A stretch of DNA of 57,144 bases from Reticulitermes lucifugus (taxonomy: Eukaryota; Arthropoda; Insecta; Blattodea; Rhinotermitidae): contig JAKCWW010001730.1 of the NCBI GenBank assembly GCA_026260175.1, forward strand, positions 6,128 through 63,271, written 5' to 3'. Shown here one piece after another: positions 12,799-44,110 of the stretch. The position numbers were made by a program, and so were the translations under genes. Position 1 is the first letter of the stretch; the number at the start of each line of letters is the position of its first letter. The notes beneath the pieces were generated by a model. That model saw nothing but the letters and a program-made list of their open reading frames with translations, did no database searches and was not told the origin of the DNA.

Positions 12799-12855
12799 TA
12801 CAGGGTTATTCAAAATGATTGTCGGGGTTTTAACAACTTGGCCACCTCGTTCTCC
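12799..12855 (+). mobile_element. Tc1/mariner-like element end, cut by gap
   Basis: TA at 12799-12800 is followed by CAGGGTTATTCAAAATGATT, then GTCGGGGTTTTAACAACTTG. This matches, in reverse orientation, the terminal sequence at 342-385. The rest of this copy is lost in the assembly gap. Confidence 0.75.
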
Positions 12856-13816
12856 NNNNNNNNNNNNNNNNNNNNNNNNNNNNNNNNNNNNNNNNNNNNN
12901 NNNNNNNNNNNNNNNNNNNNNNNNNNNNNNNNNNNNNNNNNNNNNNNNNNNNNNNNNNNNNNNNNNNNNNNNNNNNNNNNNNNNNNNNNNNNNNNNNNNN
13001 NNNNNNNNNNNNNNNNNNNNNNNNNNNNNNNNNNNNNNNNNNNNNNNNNNNNNNNNNNNNNNNNNNNNNNNNNNNNNNNNNNNNNNNNNNNNNNNNNNNN
13101 NNNNNNNNNNNNNNNNNNNNNNNNNNNNNNNNNNNNNNNNNNNNNNNNNNNNNNNNNNNNNNNNNNNNNNNNNNNNNNNNNNNNNNNNNNNNNNNNNNNN
13201 NNNNNNNNNNNNNNNNNNNNNNNNNNNNNNNNNNNNNNNNNNNNNNNNNNNNNNNNNNNNNNNNNNNNNNNNNNNNNNNNNNNNNNNNNNNNNNNNNNNN
13301 NNNNNNNNNNNNNNNNNNNNNNNNNNNNNNNNNNNNNNNNNNNNNNNNNNNNNNNNNNNNNNNNNNNNNNNNNNNNNNNNNNNNNNNNNNNNNNNNNNNN
13401 NNNNNNNNNNNNNNNNNNNNNNNNNNNNNNNNNNNNNNNNNNNNNNNNNNNNNNNNNNNNNNNNNNNNNNNNNNNNNNNNNNNNNNNNNNNNNNNNNNNN
13501 NNNNNNNNNNNNNNNNNNNNNNNNNNNNNNNNNNNNNNNNNNNNNNNNNNNNNNNNNNNNNNNNNNNNNNNNNNNNNNNNNNNNNNNNNNNNNNNNNNNN
13601 NNNNNNNNNNNNNNNNNNNNNNNNNNNNNNNNNNNNNNNNNNNNNNNNNNNNNNNNNNNNNNNNNNNNNNNNNNNNNNNNNNNNNNNNNNNNNNNNNNNN
13701 NNNNNNNNNNNNNNNNNNNNNNNNNNNNNNNNNNNNNNNNNNNNNNNNNNNNNNNNNNNNNNNNNNNNNNNNNNNNNNNNNNNNNNNNNNNNNNNNNNNN
13801 NNNNNNNNNNNNNNNN
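12856..13816. other. Assembly gap (961 N)
   Basis: Run of N. The left flank is a mariner-like end and the right flank a SINE B head, so the gap probably hides repeats. Open frames spanning it are artefacts. Confidence 1.
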
Positions 13817-13878
13817 CCCGCGACGTTCCGGTTTGTAGCGCAGTGCCTCAACCAACTGCGCCACCGCGTGCCCCACCT
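13817..13878 (-). mobile_element. SINE family B head, cut by gap
   Basis: On the minus strand: CACGCGGTGGCGCAGTTGG, then TTGAGGCACTGCGCTACAAA. It is nearly identical to the SINE B head at 5929-5975; the body lies in the gap. Confidence 0.75.
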
Positions 13879-14060
13879 TTATATATAGTATATATAAAAT
13901 TGATGGCTTGGGAAACGTAGCTATATACAGGCACTTGTCTTATGTTGTTACATAACACAGGCTTGGAGGCAGTGCTCATATACGTATAAAACAATTATAT
14001 GTGTCAGATGTGGTGTGTATGGTCAGGAAATTCTTAAATGTACAGGTCGAAATGTTATTT

Positions 14061-14366
14061 TTAAGAAGACCAACAAATTCACCTGAGTGTATGAATGTAA
14101 ATTTATTATACAGTAAGCACCGACGAATTTCGACCGGTCATGTGTTCATCTTCAGGGTGGCAAGAACAAGAATACAACCACAATTATGTGTCGGAATCAA
14201 TCCACAGGGGAAAAAAAATCATACAATTTTGGTTATATTCACAGTTAAAAGAGTATTCTCTTTCTTGCTACCCTGAAGATGGCCACATGAGTGGCCGAAA
14301 CATGTCGGTGGTTATTATATAATAAACTTACATTCATACACTCAAGTGCATTTGTTGGTCTTTTAA
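14061..14366. mobile_element. Foldback element with hammerhead-like cores
   Basis: Arms of about 105 bp: the left arm starts TTAAGAAGACCAACAAATTC at 14061 and the right arm ends as its inverse (GCATTTGTTGGTCTTTTAA) by 14366. Both contain GAGTGTATGAATGTAA, a TTTATTATA stretch and the core. The right core at 14273-14312 reads CTGAAGA, GGCCAC-ATGA-GTGGCC, GAAA, CATGTC, GGTGGT. The left arm carries a diverged copy on the minus strand. About 90 bp of unrelated sequence lies between. Confidence 0.8.
14267..14312 (+). ncRNA. Hammerhead-ribozyme-like motif
   Basis: CTGAAGA (14273-14279) fits the conserved CUGANGA. GGCCAC/GTGGCC with an ATGA loop (14281-14296) makes a perfect stem II. GAAA is at 14297-14300. 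CATG can form a minimal stem III and GTC (14304-14306) would be the cleavage triplet. GCTACC (14267-14272) can pair with GGTGGT (14307-14312) as stem I, with wobbles. This is the layout of type I hammerheads with a very short stem III, known from Penelope-like retroelements. Activity is inferred only. Confidence 0.5.
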
Positions 14367-14603
14367 AAAATTTTACATATTTGATCAATGTACGGAATAT
14401 GGAACACATAAAACTGTCAAAATATTAATTAAAAATTTGCAATAATGGAAGTTTGAGGTTATAATTTAAATTTAGTAAAATTTTAGTACAATAAAATAAA
14501 TTAACATGGTGAAGAAAACTTACGTGAATATTCGCATTATGCTGAATCGAAGTGTGGAATTACATGTCACTTATAAACATAATTTAATTCTACAAAGCAT
14601 AAA

Positions 14604-14618
14604 GGCTTCGTTATGTAT
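14604..14618. repeat. Left target-site duplication of SINE C
   Basis: GGCTTCGTTATGTAT, repeated exactly at 14877-14891. Confidence 0.9.
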
Positions 14619-14876
14619 TTTTTTCCAATGGCTCGACAGCCCCTTGAGGACCTAGGCCTCCTCATTTTTCGAGGCTTCACGATCACACACTTTAGACACA
14701 CCACACTCGGTAGGACTCCCCTGGACGAAGGACCAGCTCGTCGCAGAGACCTCTACCTAACAACACACAACACTCACAAGAGACAGCCATCCATGCCCTA
14801 GGTGGGATTCGAACCCAAAATCCCAGTAAGCGATCGGCCGTAAACCCACGCCTTAGACCGCGCGGCCACTGGGATC
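14619..14876 (-). mobile_element. tRNA-headed SINE, family C, intact
   Basis: On the minus strand the head reads GCGCGGTCTAAGGCGTGGG, a Leu/Ser-tRNA-like A-box region. A GGGTTCGAATCCCACC B box follows, and the body runs through GACGAGCTGGTCCTTCG (approximate) to CGAGCCATTGGAAAA. A second copy on the + strand is at 33405-33674. Perfect 15-bp target-site duplications (GGCTTCGTTATGTAT) at 14604-14618 and 14877-14891 fix both ends and show LINE-type retroposition. Confidence 0.9.
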
Positions 14877-14891
14877 GGCTTCGTTATGTAT
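14877..14891. repeat. Right target-site duplication of SINE C
   Basis: Exact copy of the 15 bp at 14604-14618. Confidence 0.9.
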
Positions 14892-16142
14892 ACATCGTTG
14901 GATTCCGATATTAACCACGTCACCTGTCGTTCACGTCACACTGCCTACTGCACTCGTCTAGTACGGTTTAGGTGAAAGCGGGTGATGTATTCAGACTTCC
15001 GTAATATGGCTTTCGCTTTTTATTATATTTTCCAAGATTTTATTTGGCGTTACAGTATGTTTGTCTTTCAGTTCAATATCATTGACAGTTTCCTGGTAAA
15101 TATGGAATATCAATGCAATTCATTTAACTGAACAACATATATTTTACTATATTCGTTGTGAGGTATTGTAATTAATGTATTCTCTGTAATTGTATTGAAG
15201 TTTCGCATTAAATTTATTCACTTCCTTCAACTATTTTCTTTGTTGGTTCTTTGCGTAATGGTGTTGAGAGCCTTCGTTATCCTTGATGATGGATAATGAG
15301 CTGGAATATGTTGGACTGTAAATAAGTAACTTAAAACGTGTACGCGGTTTGTTAAATATAATTTCGCCATCAGCTTTATATAATTGTCCGATATAAACAA
15401 AAATAAATTCTCTCAAAAATAGAGTGAAATCTCGGTAACTCGTTTACAAAAATCTATTGAGTGATTCCCTAGCAGAAAGTAAGGACATCATATTATGCGC
15501 TAATTGAATGTAGTCTGTGCAAAAATGTAATAAAATAAAGTTCTAAACAACTCTATCAACTGAGTGAATTTACGATCGCCGACATGCTGTGGTGACGGTG
15601 CTCTTGGTGCACCTGCATGGCAGTTTAACATCTGATTTACTTATAAATCTGTGTGAACGTGAATGCAGAGTGCAATATTCTTCAGCAATGAACAATAAAA
15701 CTCTCTGACAATGCTGTAATGCATAATTCTCTTTATGAACTGGACAATCTTCGCTACGACACAGCCTGCAACTTGCACGCTCGTGTGAACCGGCTCGCGA
15801 GCACAAAGAACTGATTAATTACGCATCGTGCGAATACTGTGAAACGGTCATTTTAAATACTTTGACATTATAAAGTACGAAACGGAGCTGTCATTTCCAA
15901 ACCGTATCCTCTAAGTTTATGACAAAACTGCAGATATTATGAATGCAGTTCTAATAAGCATAACCGCGAATGCTAATACCACTAACACTTCATTGTTTCT
16001 ACTTTTAATCTGTAGGTATTAATTTTGTACGATTCGAACCAACGTACATTTTATTCGGATAGAATGCAATTAACACTTATACTCTTAATTAGTTCATTCT
16101 CATTTCAAGGCAGTGATGAGTTATATGTGTGCACACAAATAA
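14892..16142. other. Unassigned intergenic DNA
   Basis: AT-rich; no gene or repeat with clear boundaries was recognised. Confidence 0.5.
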
Positions 16143-16620
16143 GCTCGTGAAGCAGAGTTCCTCGTGAGAAGCTAATAGCTGCTCAGTTAGTCGAAATTCC
16201 CTGCATTTTATGAAAGCAGAAAATGTGTTATCTTGTTTGTAGGATCCTACCACTGGTCCTTATCCAGAACCAAATGAACCCAAACAACACCCTTCCAGCT
16301 AAGTTCTTTCAAGACCCATTTAAAGTTATCCTTCCACATACAGCTAGGTGTTCCAAGTAGTGTCTTTGCTTCAGGTTATTCTACCTAAACTTTATATGCA
16401 TTTCTCTTTTCGCTAGTCAATACTGCATGCCCTGTCCGTCTTATCGTCCTTAATTTTATCACTTTAATAATATCTGACAATGAACGTAAATCACAAAGCA
16501 TCTCATTGTGCAATTTGCTGCAGTGTCCCGTCACTTTCTCTCTTTTAGGTCCAAATATTCTCCTTCGCAATGCCCTCGAATGTCCTCAGTTTATGTTCTT
16601 TCCTTAATGTGACAGACCGA
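16143..16620 (-). pseudogene. LINE C-terminal fragment
   Basis: On the minus strand, 16570-16385 encodes RRRIFGPKREKVTGHCSKLH and RTGHAVLTSEKRNAYKV. This matches the LINE pattern LRRIFGPKRDEVTGEW..LHNEEL..GHVARMGEKRNAYR downstream of the reverse transcriptase. The left end at about 16143-16170 reads FSRGTLLHEL, the clade's C-terminus. Stops and frame breaks between the two parts show it is dead. Confidence 0.75.
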
Positions 16621-16752
16621 GTGTCGCACCCGCATTAAACAAGATTTAGTTGTTATAACATTTGCCCCTTTTTATACGAGACTGGAAGGAAAAGATACCA
16701 AACTAAATGGTATCAAGCAATCCCCGAATTTAATCTGCTCTTAATTTAGTAG

Positions 16753-17036
16753 AAAAGGTATAGTTCACCCTAGAGCAGGCCAAGAAGGCTCAGAGGGGGT
16801 GTAGAGGTACAGCTCTACTCTTACTTTAACCTTGGCGCTAGATGGGGTGGGTGGTTAAAGCCACGCCGCGGCCGCTTTATCCCCGGAAAAGTTACCGGTA
16901 CCCATCGCACAGGAGGCTGGGTGGGCCCCAGGGCCGGTCTAGACGTGTGTGGAAAATCTCGCCCCCACTGGGATTTGATCCCCGGACCGCCCAGCCCGTA
17001 GCGAGTCGCTATACCGACTGAGTTATCCCGGCCCAC
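16753..17036 (-). mobile_element. tRNA-headed SINE, family A
   Basis: On the minus strand the head is GGGCCGGGATAACTCAGTCG then GTATAGCGACTCGCTACGGG, with the B box GGGGATCAAATCCC, followed by the shared body (GTACCGGTAACTTTTCCGGG, TTAACCTCGGCG-like). Flanks CTTAATTTAGTAG (16740-16752) and CTTAATTTCGTAG (17037-17049) form a 13-bp target-site duplication with one mismatch. Confidence 0.85.
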
Positions 17037-17049
17037 CTTAATTTCGTAG

Positions 17050-19139
17050 TTCATTCAATTTTGTTTTTCTTAAGTGTCATTCCCAAATATCCTAACTTTG
17101 TCAGATTTTCAAAGGATTTATTAGCTATCTTTATGTTATGACATTTTCCTGCATTCTGTTGATAAGACATGAACGCCTAATTCGTTTTCTCACCGTTTAC
17201 TTCTAGACCAATCTCCTTAGTAGCGAACGACAGATTATCTGTGGTTTTCAGGCTGATGTGTCCCATTAAATTTCAATTTCAACCTTCTTAATGGCATACT
17301 CCAAACCAAAGTTGAAAATCAATGACGATAAATCATCTTTTTAGGAAACGTTTCAAACAATTGTTTGCCTGCGAGGGTTTTATTATAGGTTAATTTAAAC
17401 ACACTACAATTAGCGTACGTACGAGCAATTTCATAGGTTTATCAGATTCAAAGTCAATATTATACAAAACTTACCACTTCACTGAAACATACGCTTTGTT
17501 GGAGTCTGAAAATGACAAGTTTACTGCTTCATTTTTTAGCAAATGCAAAATACCTGATTATTTTTGACGTATTATGTCAAAATCCATATTGATGATTTCC
17601 AGTAATTTTGTATGCCTATGGAGTTAATCTTGTGATAAAGGCGGGCTCAGAACTGGATCTTTCTCTAGCAGGATATAAAAGAATACAAACGATAAAACGA
17701 ACTGGAATCACGTTATTTGACACTGATGGGCAACGATTCACTCGCTGTTTAGACATGATATTTGGGTATTTGAAGTCCGAAGTAGTGAGTCTTCATTATA
17801 GTGAAAAATAATTATGTACACTGAAAAACAGATATTAATTTTCAAAATCTGTTAACGCAAAAATTCATCAATTAATCGTTCGTAGAACAATAAAGTATGT
17901 TTGTGAGTATAGTTGATAAAGAGGACAACACATCTTCCTTTCTCTAGAGCCGTGCCACGCGGCAACTTCTCTGGCATGACTGTCGGGCCGGTAATCTAAA
18001 CTACGGGGCCATGTCTCTATTGAAGCCTACGCAAGGCTTCTTCTATTAGTCACCGAAAGGGACAAAGTGATTGCAAATTAACCCTCCTCGTTATGTCATT
18101 TTCTCTGTACTATTGAAGGGATAGATCTGCTGGTGGGCGGAGTAGTAATGGGTACAGACGCCATTTCCAGGAAGCTATTGCCACGAGGTTACTGGAACGG
18201 CTGCTTGTGTTCGAAGCATGTGTTGAGGAGACTTCTTAAAGCGACAGCAACACGGAATTTAAGTATAGAGCATTACAACTTCGGTTTGATACAGTTACTT
18301 CACAACTGAAACGTAGGCGTCACTTTTCTTCAAATTTTGCAAAACACGTACATCGTTCAATAGCAGAGTTCCCTTGTGAATCCAGTTTTAATAAATAAAC
18401 CTTTTGCCAAATACAATTTCAGCTACTAATACGTGAAGAAGGCTTAACTAGTAAATGTACTTGTAACTTTATTTATTTGCTTATTAAGACTTTTCTACCG
18501 TAGAAACAAATGACTGAACTTAACAAGACTCCGACACTTGCGATAAATGCATGGGGGGACTCAGCACCACGCATCAACAAATGTTCCTCTTCTCTCCGCA
18601 TACGCAGTGCTTTTCATAAAACATGGAGACCAGTGTCCAGTTTAACAAAGGGCCTCGTTGTGTAACGTAATGCTGATAATCAAGTTCATATGTTTAACAT
18701 TGGAGTTAGGCACGAAAGGTCAGACAGCGCGCAGTAAACACAGCTGTACGAACCCACCAGCATCTGGCATCTTCATCGACATATCGTCGTTTACACTAAT
18801 GTCACTGCATTCATATTAAATAATCATGTCTTAGATTGTCTTTTCTGGGCCCTAGCACTTATTTGTCTAGTTATTAAGAGGGATTCTTTAATATTTATTG
18901 AAACAAATATATCTACTCTTCTCTCGGTCATGTGTTTTATAAAGATGACTAATGATTTTAACGAATTAAGTAATATGTTACAGATGTTAAATCTGCTACC
19001 ATTCGCATAATAATTCCGAATATCCGCAGTACAGAGTTTATCGCAAGGGTCAGAAGCTCTTTTAGATGTATTTTTTAGCTCTTAACTGCGATTTATTTTG
19101 CTTTATTTTGCCTACATAAACGTTCGTACTGCATTGAGC
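17050..19139. other. Unassigned intergenic DNA
   Basis: About 2.1 kb with no recognisable gene. A short open frame at 17608-17811 (+) has no known motif and no splice-site support. Confidence 0.5.
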
Positions 19140-19450
19140 AAAATGCTTATTCACGAGGTGAAAGTTACTCAGCTGGCCACAAAATGTCCTTCCTTTTATG
19201 GAACCTAAAGGCTCTCTAACACACTAACAAGCAAGAGCCACTGATCTCTATTCTGATTCAGCTGACTCAAGTCCACGTCCTCTTAACTTATTTCTTTAAT
19301 ATCAATTTAATATTATCCTGTCATATACGCATAGGCTTCCCAAGTGGCCTTTTTCCTTCTTTAAGCATTTTTCATTGCGTCACACGAGCTACATGTCTTA
19401 CCCATCGTTTCCTCCTTGACTTCATCACTATACGAGTATGTTATTAAGAA
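19140..19450 (-). pseudogene. LINE 3' end fragment, decayed
   Basis: Contains TTTAATATTATCCTGTCATA, AGGCTTCCCAAGTGGCC and TTTTATGGAACCTAAAGG, aligned in order with the LINE copies at 6970-7340 and 45195-45490. No intact frame remains. Confidence 0.5.
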
Positions 19451-19589
19451 AATAGCCTATACAATGTAACGAAGTTACCTACAATTTTTCAAGCTTTGAT
19501 CTGTTGATGGTTCAAGTTGTGGATATCTGAGTTGTTATATCTTTCAGTCAATTAATATTGACCACCTTCCTGTATCCTGCCTATGCAGC

Positions 19590-19660
19590 CTAACTGTTCT
19601 ACCCTGAAAATGGAGCCAGGATATTCCTCAAGAACGTTGGTATCCACCGACGATATGAAA
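19590..19660 (+). repeat. Decayed hammerhead-like foldback core
   Basis: TACCCTGAAAATGGAGCC, then ATTCCTCAAGAACGTTGG, is a diverged form of the CTGAAGATGG ... TCCGAAACGTTGG core seen at 41580 and 55600. No inverted partner was found. Confidence 0.4.
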
Positions 19661-20284
19661 AGGGAACATCCACATTACGAAAGAATAACTCCCATGCGTT
19701 TGTGTCGGAATAACGTCTGTTCAAGTAGGGAATATTTATGGAAATGTACAACTCCGTGTCATATGACTATTTCCCCCACGACTCTGTAGCCTATGCTTTC
19801 ATTCAATCACTGTATTCAATGATTTGTAGTCATTAACTTCATTAAACACAGACATTTTTATGAAGTTCATAATGAATATTTTTTAAATTCTGAGCTAAAA
19901 TAATTAACAAATTATTACAGTACGATATTAATATAATTACGTATTTTTAAAATCACAGTAACATAAACATAGCAACTAGTAATTCAAATTAGTGACTCCT
20001 TCATTGTAACAGTTGCTCTCCTCACACATACGAGTATATTTGGTATTCGACGACCAATCTCAGATCTGATTAGAGCTCCGAAAGCCTCCAGACTGCGTGA
20101 AATCGCACATGTCACAGTTCCAGCAGCAGTTCCGTGAATCACTGCTTCCAGTAACCTCACAACATCATTACACGAAGGTTAATTTATTAGACGTGGCTTG
20201 TTTAACGACGTTTTCATACGGCGTCTAATGAAAGGGTGATTAGTGAATAGAGGTTCAGAAGAACAGTCGAAGGAAGCGGTCGTG

Positions 20285-20455
20285 GCCTAATTTGAGGTGC
20301 GCTATCCCAAAAATGCCTGGAAAGGCTAAGGGAAATAATGAAAAAAAAGTTCAGTCACGGTAACTAGTCTCTGGCTCTAGGCTTGAACCCGAGACCTCCA
20401 ACATACGACGGAGGCGTGCTAAACACCCAACCGTGACACAGGGCGATGGTTACAG
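20285..20455 (-). mobile_element. Probable tRNA-headed SINE
   Basis: On the minus strand CACGGTTGGGTGTTTAGCAC (A-box-like) is followed by GGTCTCGGGTTCAAGCCTAG (B-box-like GGTTCAANCC). The tail is unresolved, no target duplication was seen, and no second copy occurs in the window. Confidence 0.4.
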
Positions 20456-20520
20456 TCTGCGCTCCTTGAATGAAATTATATTCACTTAAGATACTTTCAG
20501 ACCATTAAAACGCGCTGAAA

Positions 20521-20557
20521 CAATAATGATGATGATAATAATAATAATAATAATAAT
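20521..20557. repeat. (GAT/AAT)n microsatellite
   Basis: Run of GATGATGAT then AATAATAAT triplets. Confidence 0.9.
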
Positions 20558-23513
20558 TGTGACAATAAGTAACCCAACTTTCTAAGGAGCCTACGAGTAC
20601 ATACAGTGAACAGTCGCTAGGTATTCAAGTGCACCAAAACTCCCTATTTTTAATGGCACTCGAAACTTTATTACTGTCATTACAAAATCCTGCGAGTTTA
20701 TGTTATTTTGAAACCGCTCCGTCCTGTTTATATACCTACAACCACCAACCTGAAATCTAAAAATTACCTGCAGTATTACACAAATCAAGTACTGATCGAG
20801 TGCGAATCAAGAAAGTCGATCATTTACAGCAGCCTAAAGTTTCTTAAACTATGACTAATTTTTTAAACCAAAATTAGACAAAAAGATAAGTCGGATCCAT
20901 CACGTCTCACGCCATAAAGCAAAGACTGTTTAGCTGGACAATGGTAACAAACCCTTTGAATGTACTTGTTGACAGTTCCTTTATCTCTGTATGTCACAAA
21001 GAGCAAACGATATATATTACAGCATATGGAACGCATGAAATATGTTACAGTTAACGTGATACATAAATTCTTTCTAATCTCCATTAATTTACGATGTATC
21101 CGTCTGAAGGTCAAAGGGGTCTGATCAAATAAACTCTACAACATTTGCTACAATTCAAATGTACGGCTGCGGCTGCTTATTCATCACGTAATGCATTATG
21201 CAGAGTTCATCTGTGTCTCTGAAATTAAGTATATCATAAACTATAATAGTAACTTTTGACTTACAAATTCATGTAAAAGTGTTACCAGATACAGTGGCCG
21301 CAACACTGCATGTAATCGATGAATACTTAAATACATATAGTTTTCCTATCGTTGGAACAAGCAGTGTTGAGAGGATTGTATTGATATAATACGAAGAAAG
21401 TTGGAGATAGAGAAACTTACATGAAGATTTACTTCATAATTTATATTCTTCAGGTCACTAGTGAATGAGTTCGGTGGACTAACAGCACACAGTGAGAAGT
21501 TACCAACTTCACAGAATTATACTCGCAGTGCCTGAAGGGAACAGACCGCTGCGAAGGATAATATTAAAACGATTCATAAGAAAGAGGTGGTTTTTATCTT
21601 AGATGGTTATTTCGCTTATTTCAGTTCTACACAATCAAAGACGTCAGAAGAGAGAGAGAGTTCGAACATTATGTTGAAGCAAATTTCATAATTTCCATTT
21701 ATAAATCTGATGATCATATCTCGAAATTACGTACTTCCAGTAAAGCCTACTTCTTAAATTAAAACTTATCAGAGCACAGCTCTAAATGTGACACGTTTTC
21801 AGTCATTAGGTGTGGAGAACTCTCAAGTAGGTTTTAATTCCAATTTAGTCCGTGGGATAATTGATAATTTTTCACTCCGCTTTGAATGTTTGATCGAATG
21901 CTTCAACTTTCAGCATACCTTGTAACTCGCACTGAATCTCTGATATGTGTCAACGGATTCAGTCAGAACTGGAATTGCGGATAAAACCTGTAATGAACAC
22001 AACCATATATTTCGCTCAATTCAAAAAATAATCTTTCGTTAATTTTAAATGGAATATTTTTATCTCGAAAAATGTGTATTTGCTGTCGATTTTACTACTT
22101 TCATTAATTAATTATAGTTGTTTAAATTGATGCAGTTAGTTGTTATTGGCCATATAGTTATAAGAAATTACATTCACTCAGAAAAGTCGAAATTTCGATT
22201 TCACGATACACAAATTAGGGTTTGTAAATCGTAGTTATTGAAGGCCTAAACTAGCAAAAATCTACATTAATTTAAGGGATTTCCAGTATACGTATTCAAT
22301 AGGTTTGATTCGTTTGCTGAGATAAGATTAGGGTCTTCTTAAAGAAAATGGGATATTATAAGATATTCTGAGAACTTCTATTTCACAATGTATAGCTTGT
22401 TTGATGAAGCGACAGATATGGTGAAGGGTCATAGCTACTGAGCGTGACGTCACGTACTTTCGCAGTGAATGTTCATAAATGAAGCTGACTGAACACAATA
22501 TTGCGTATTTAGTATCAACAGTATTGTGTACACACGGCCGAGAATCCAAGGATTCTTGTGAAATTTTACTGCTGCAATAATAAAGTTCTCGACAGTATGT
22601 TTGCTCCTGTGTCCTGAAAATGTGAAGTATCAGAGCATTTGTTCTGCATGTTGCATAAGGCACATTTGGGGTGACAATATTAAAATTCATCTTAAAAACA
22701 GGGTACGACGTAGTGGACTGAATTCATCGGACTAAGATTTTAGACTCTGACTCTTCTGAAAATTATAATCTTAATTTAAGGCAATTCTCTTGAACTTTAT
22801 TCAAATGACTCCCGTTCGAACCTAGCGGCTAGCTGTTTGCGAAAGTATCGTCATCTAACACTCTCTTCTTGCACCGGATTTATCTGACTCAGATTAGGGA
22901 CCAGTGGCGGACTCTTGCAAAAATTATAATCAGCACTCAAGATTTTTCTCTTAGACTTGCCCAATAACCAAAACGCCTTCATACAATCCACAAATTTTCA
23001 GAAATTTACTTTATTTTTTCCATTATTTGAAGATTATATGAGCAAACCCCTATTCCGTTGGCGCCACACGTACTGCCAGTCGTTGTGAAAAAGCTTTGTG
23101 TAGCCCGAGCACTGGTTCAAGCAATAACACATCTGACTTGTAGCTGGGATGTGCCCGGTTCGATTATGGGTCAATAAAGATTTTATCCTTCGTTTCATGG
23201 GTTTCCTCAGTCCCTAAGGCATCCCTATCGCTTAGCAGGTTACACGGTATGGTTCCAACACAAAACCGTCTCAATTAAGTATCTGGCCTTGCCGCTGAGC
23301 TATATTTGTGTCCATTATGATTCTAAGGAATGCAAGAGAAGAGCACGTTAAAGGATCTCCTGGCTTTAGCTAAGTTCTCGTGAATTTCGTTACCAGAAGT
23401 GACATATAAGTATTAAAGATTTCTTCTACAATAAGGAATAGGATTTACGCTATCTTACGCCAACCCCACACGTAGCTGCAACCCAACTAACATCCGTATT
23501 TTGTGTGTTGCAG
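20558..23513. other. Unassigned DNA upstream of the first recognised kinase exon
   Basis: No exon of the receptor ectodomain was recognised. Short minus-strand open frames (20863-21114, 22328-22690) lack family motifs. A weak tRNA-like segment with GCCCGGTTCGATTATGGGTC lies at about 23150-23170 (possible SINE, + strand). Confidence 0.45.
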
Positions 23514-43054
<19,541 letters not shown>

Positions 43055-44110
43055 TGAACTTACATCAGCACCACAGTGTTGTGATTTCTCATATTATTTT
43101 GTGGGTCTCACTATTCCTAGTCGAATGAGTTATCTGTGTGTCGTGTTGGAAAACTGGAGTGATATTAAAGATACTCAGAGTTTATATGCAAAATATGAAC
43201 TGTGCCATTTAACAACTCATTAATTACGTGCAATAGAGAAACAATCAATAGCAATTTTATATAATTACAAGAAGTGACAAGGAAAGTGTATGATCTTCTC
43301 TTAGACACAGTTTTTCTTGTTTCTCAGCATAATTTGTGCTGGAAATTGTGTAAGAAGTATATTATCCATTGTGATTAACAACAGAGTAATGTATTTTTCC
43401 TGATTTATGTTGCATTTTTGTTAAAAACTTATCAGATACAACAGCAATCAGTCATGTAAACATGCAGCCCTCTTCTTGCTATATTATCAAGACACGAAAG
43501 CAACCACAGTGTTCTACCGACAATTCCACAGTTTACTTCCTTATAGTGCTAAATTTGTGCCTATTCTAAACCCTGCATGATGCCGAGTTTAAATTACGAA
43601 TTGACGTTTACTTTGTCCATAGCCATTTTATTAATTCTAATATAAAATCTTAATATGACAATTTTATAAAAAAAAATATATTCTGTAACTTCAAGCACCA
43701 GATATAATTTGCATTTCCATTATAGTTACACAGCCTCTGTCTATAGTGTACAAAATTTATCTTTTGGATGATTTATTCTTAGTGCAGACACACAGTTTCC
43801 AATAAAGGTTACACAATTTTTAAGGCATAAATGGTTTAATGATTCTCGTTTTTATGGATGTCTCCATGTGGGCCCTTCACCAGAAACTGGTAAGAATCAT
43901 CCTCATGATTCTAGCTTCAGATGTCCTCACTCATAATTCAAGCACAGGTCCTGTTTAGTGTATGTACACAGAATGTGGCCATGTATCAATACCATTAATA
44001 AAAACAATTGGTTTGTAAAATTGCAATTGGTTTTATGACATGATTTTGAGTAATGTAAATATTGATGTGACAAATTATGGTGCAGCATAATTAAATAAAC
44101 AGATTTCAGA
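43055..44110 (+). other. RTK 3' UTR and candidate poly(A) signals
   Basis: AT-rich, non-coding, no repeat recognised. AATAAA hexamers lie at 43801-43806, 43997-44002 and 44094-44099, implying a 3' UTR of roughly 0.77-1.07 kb. Which one is used cannot be told from sequence. Confidence 0.55.
43801..43806 (+). terminator. Candidate poly(A) signal AATAAA
   Basis: First canonical hexamer after the RTK stop codon. Confidence 0.5.

Noticed and set aside
12751..13920. Four open frames of about 350-370 codons
   Set aside because: They consist almost wholly of N from the assembly gap.
19583..19789. Small + strand protein
   Set aside because: The frame overlaps a decayed foldback core (CTGAAAATGGAGCC), so it is repeat-derived.
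1..23513. Ectodomain exons (LRR, Ig, CRD, kringle) of the receptor
   Set aside because: I looked for exon-like frames with splice signals ending in phase 1 and recognisable Cys or Leu patterns and found none I could support.
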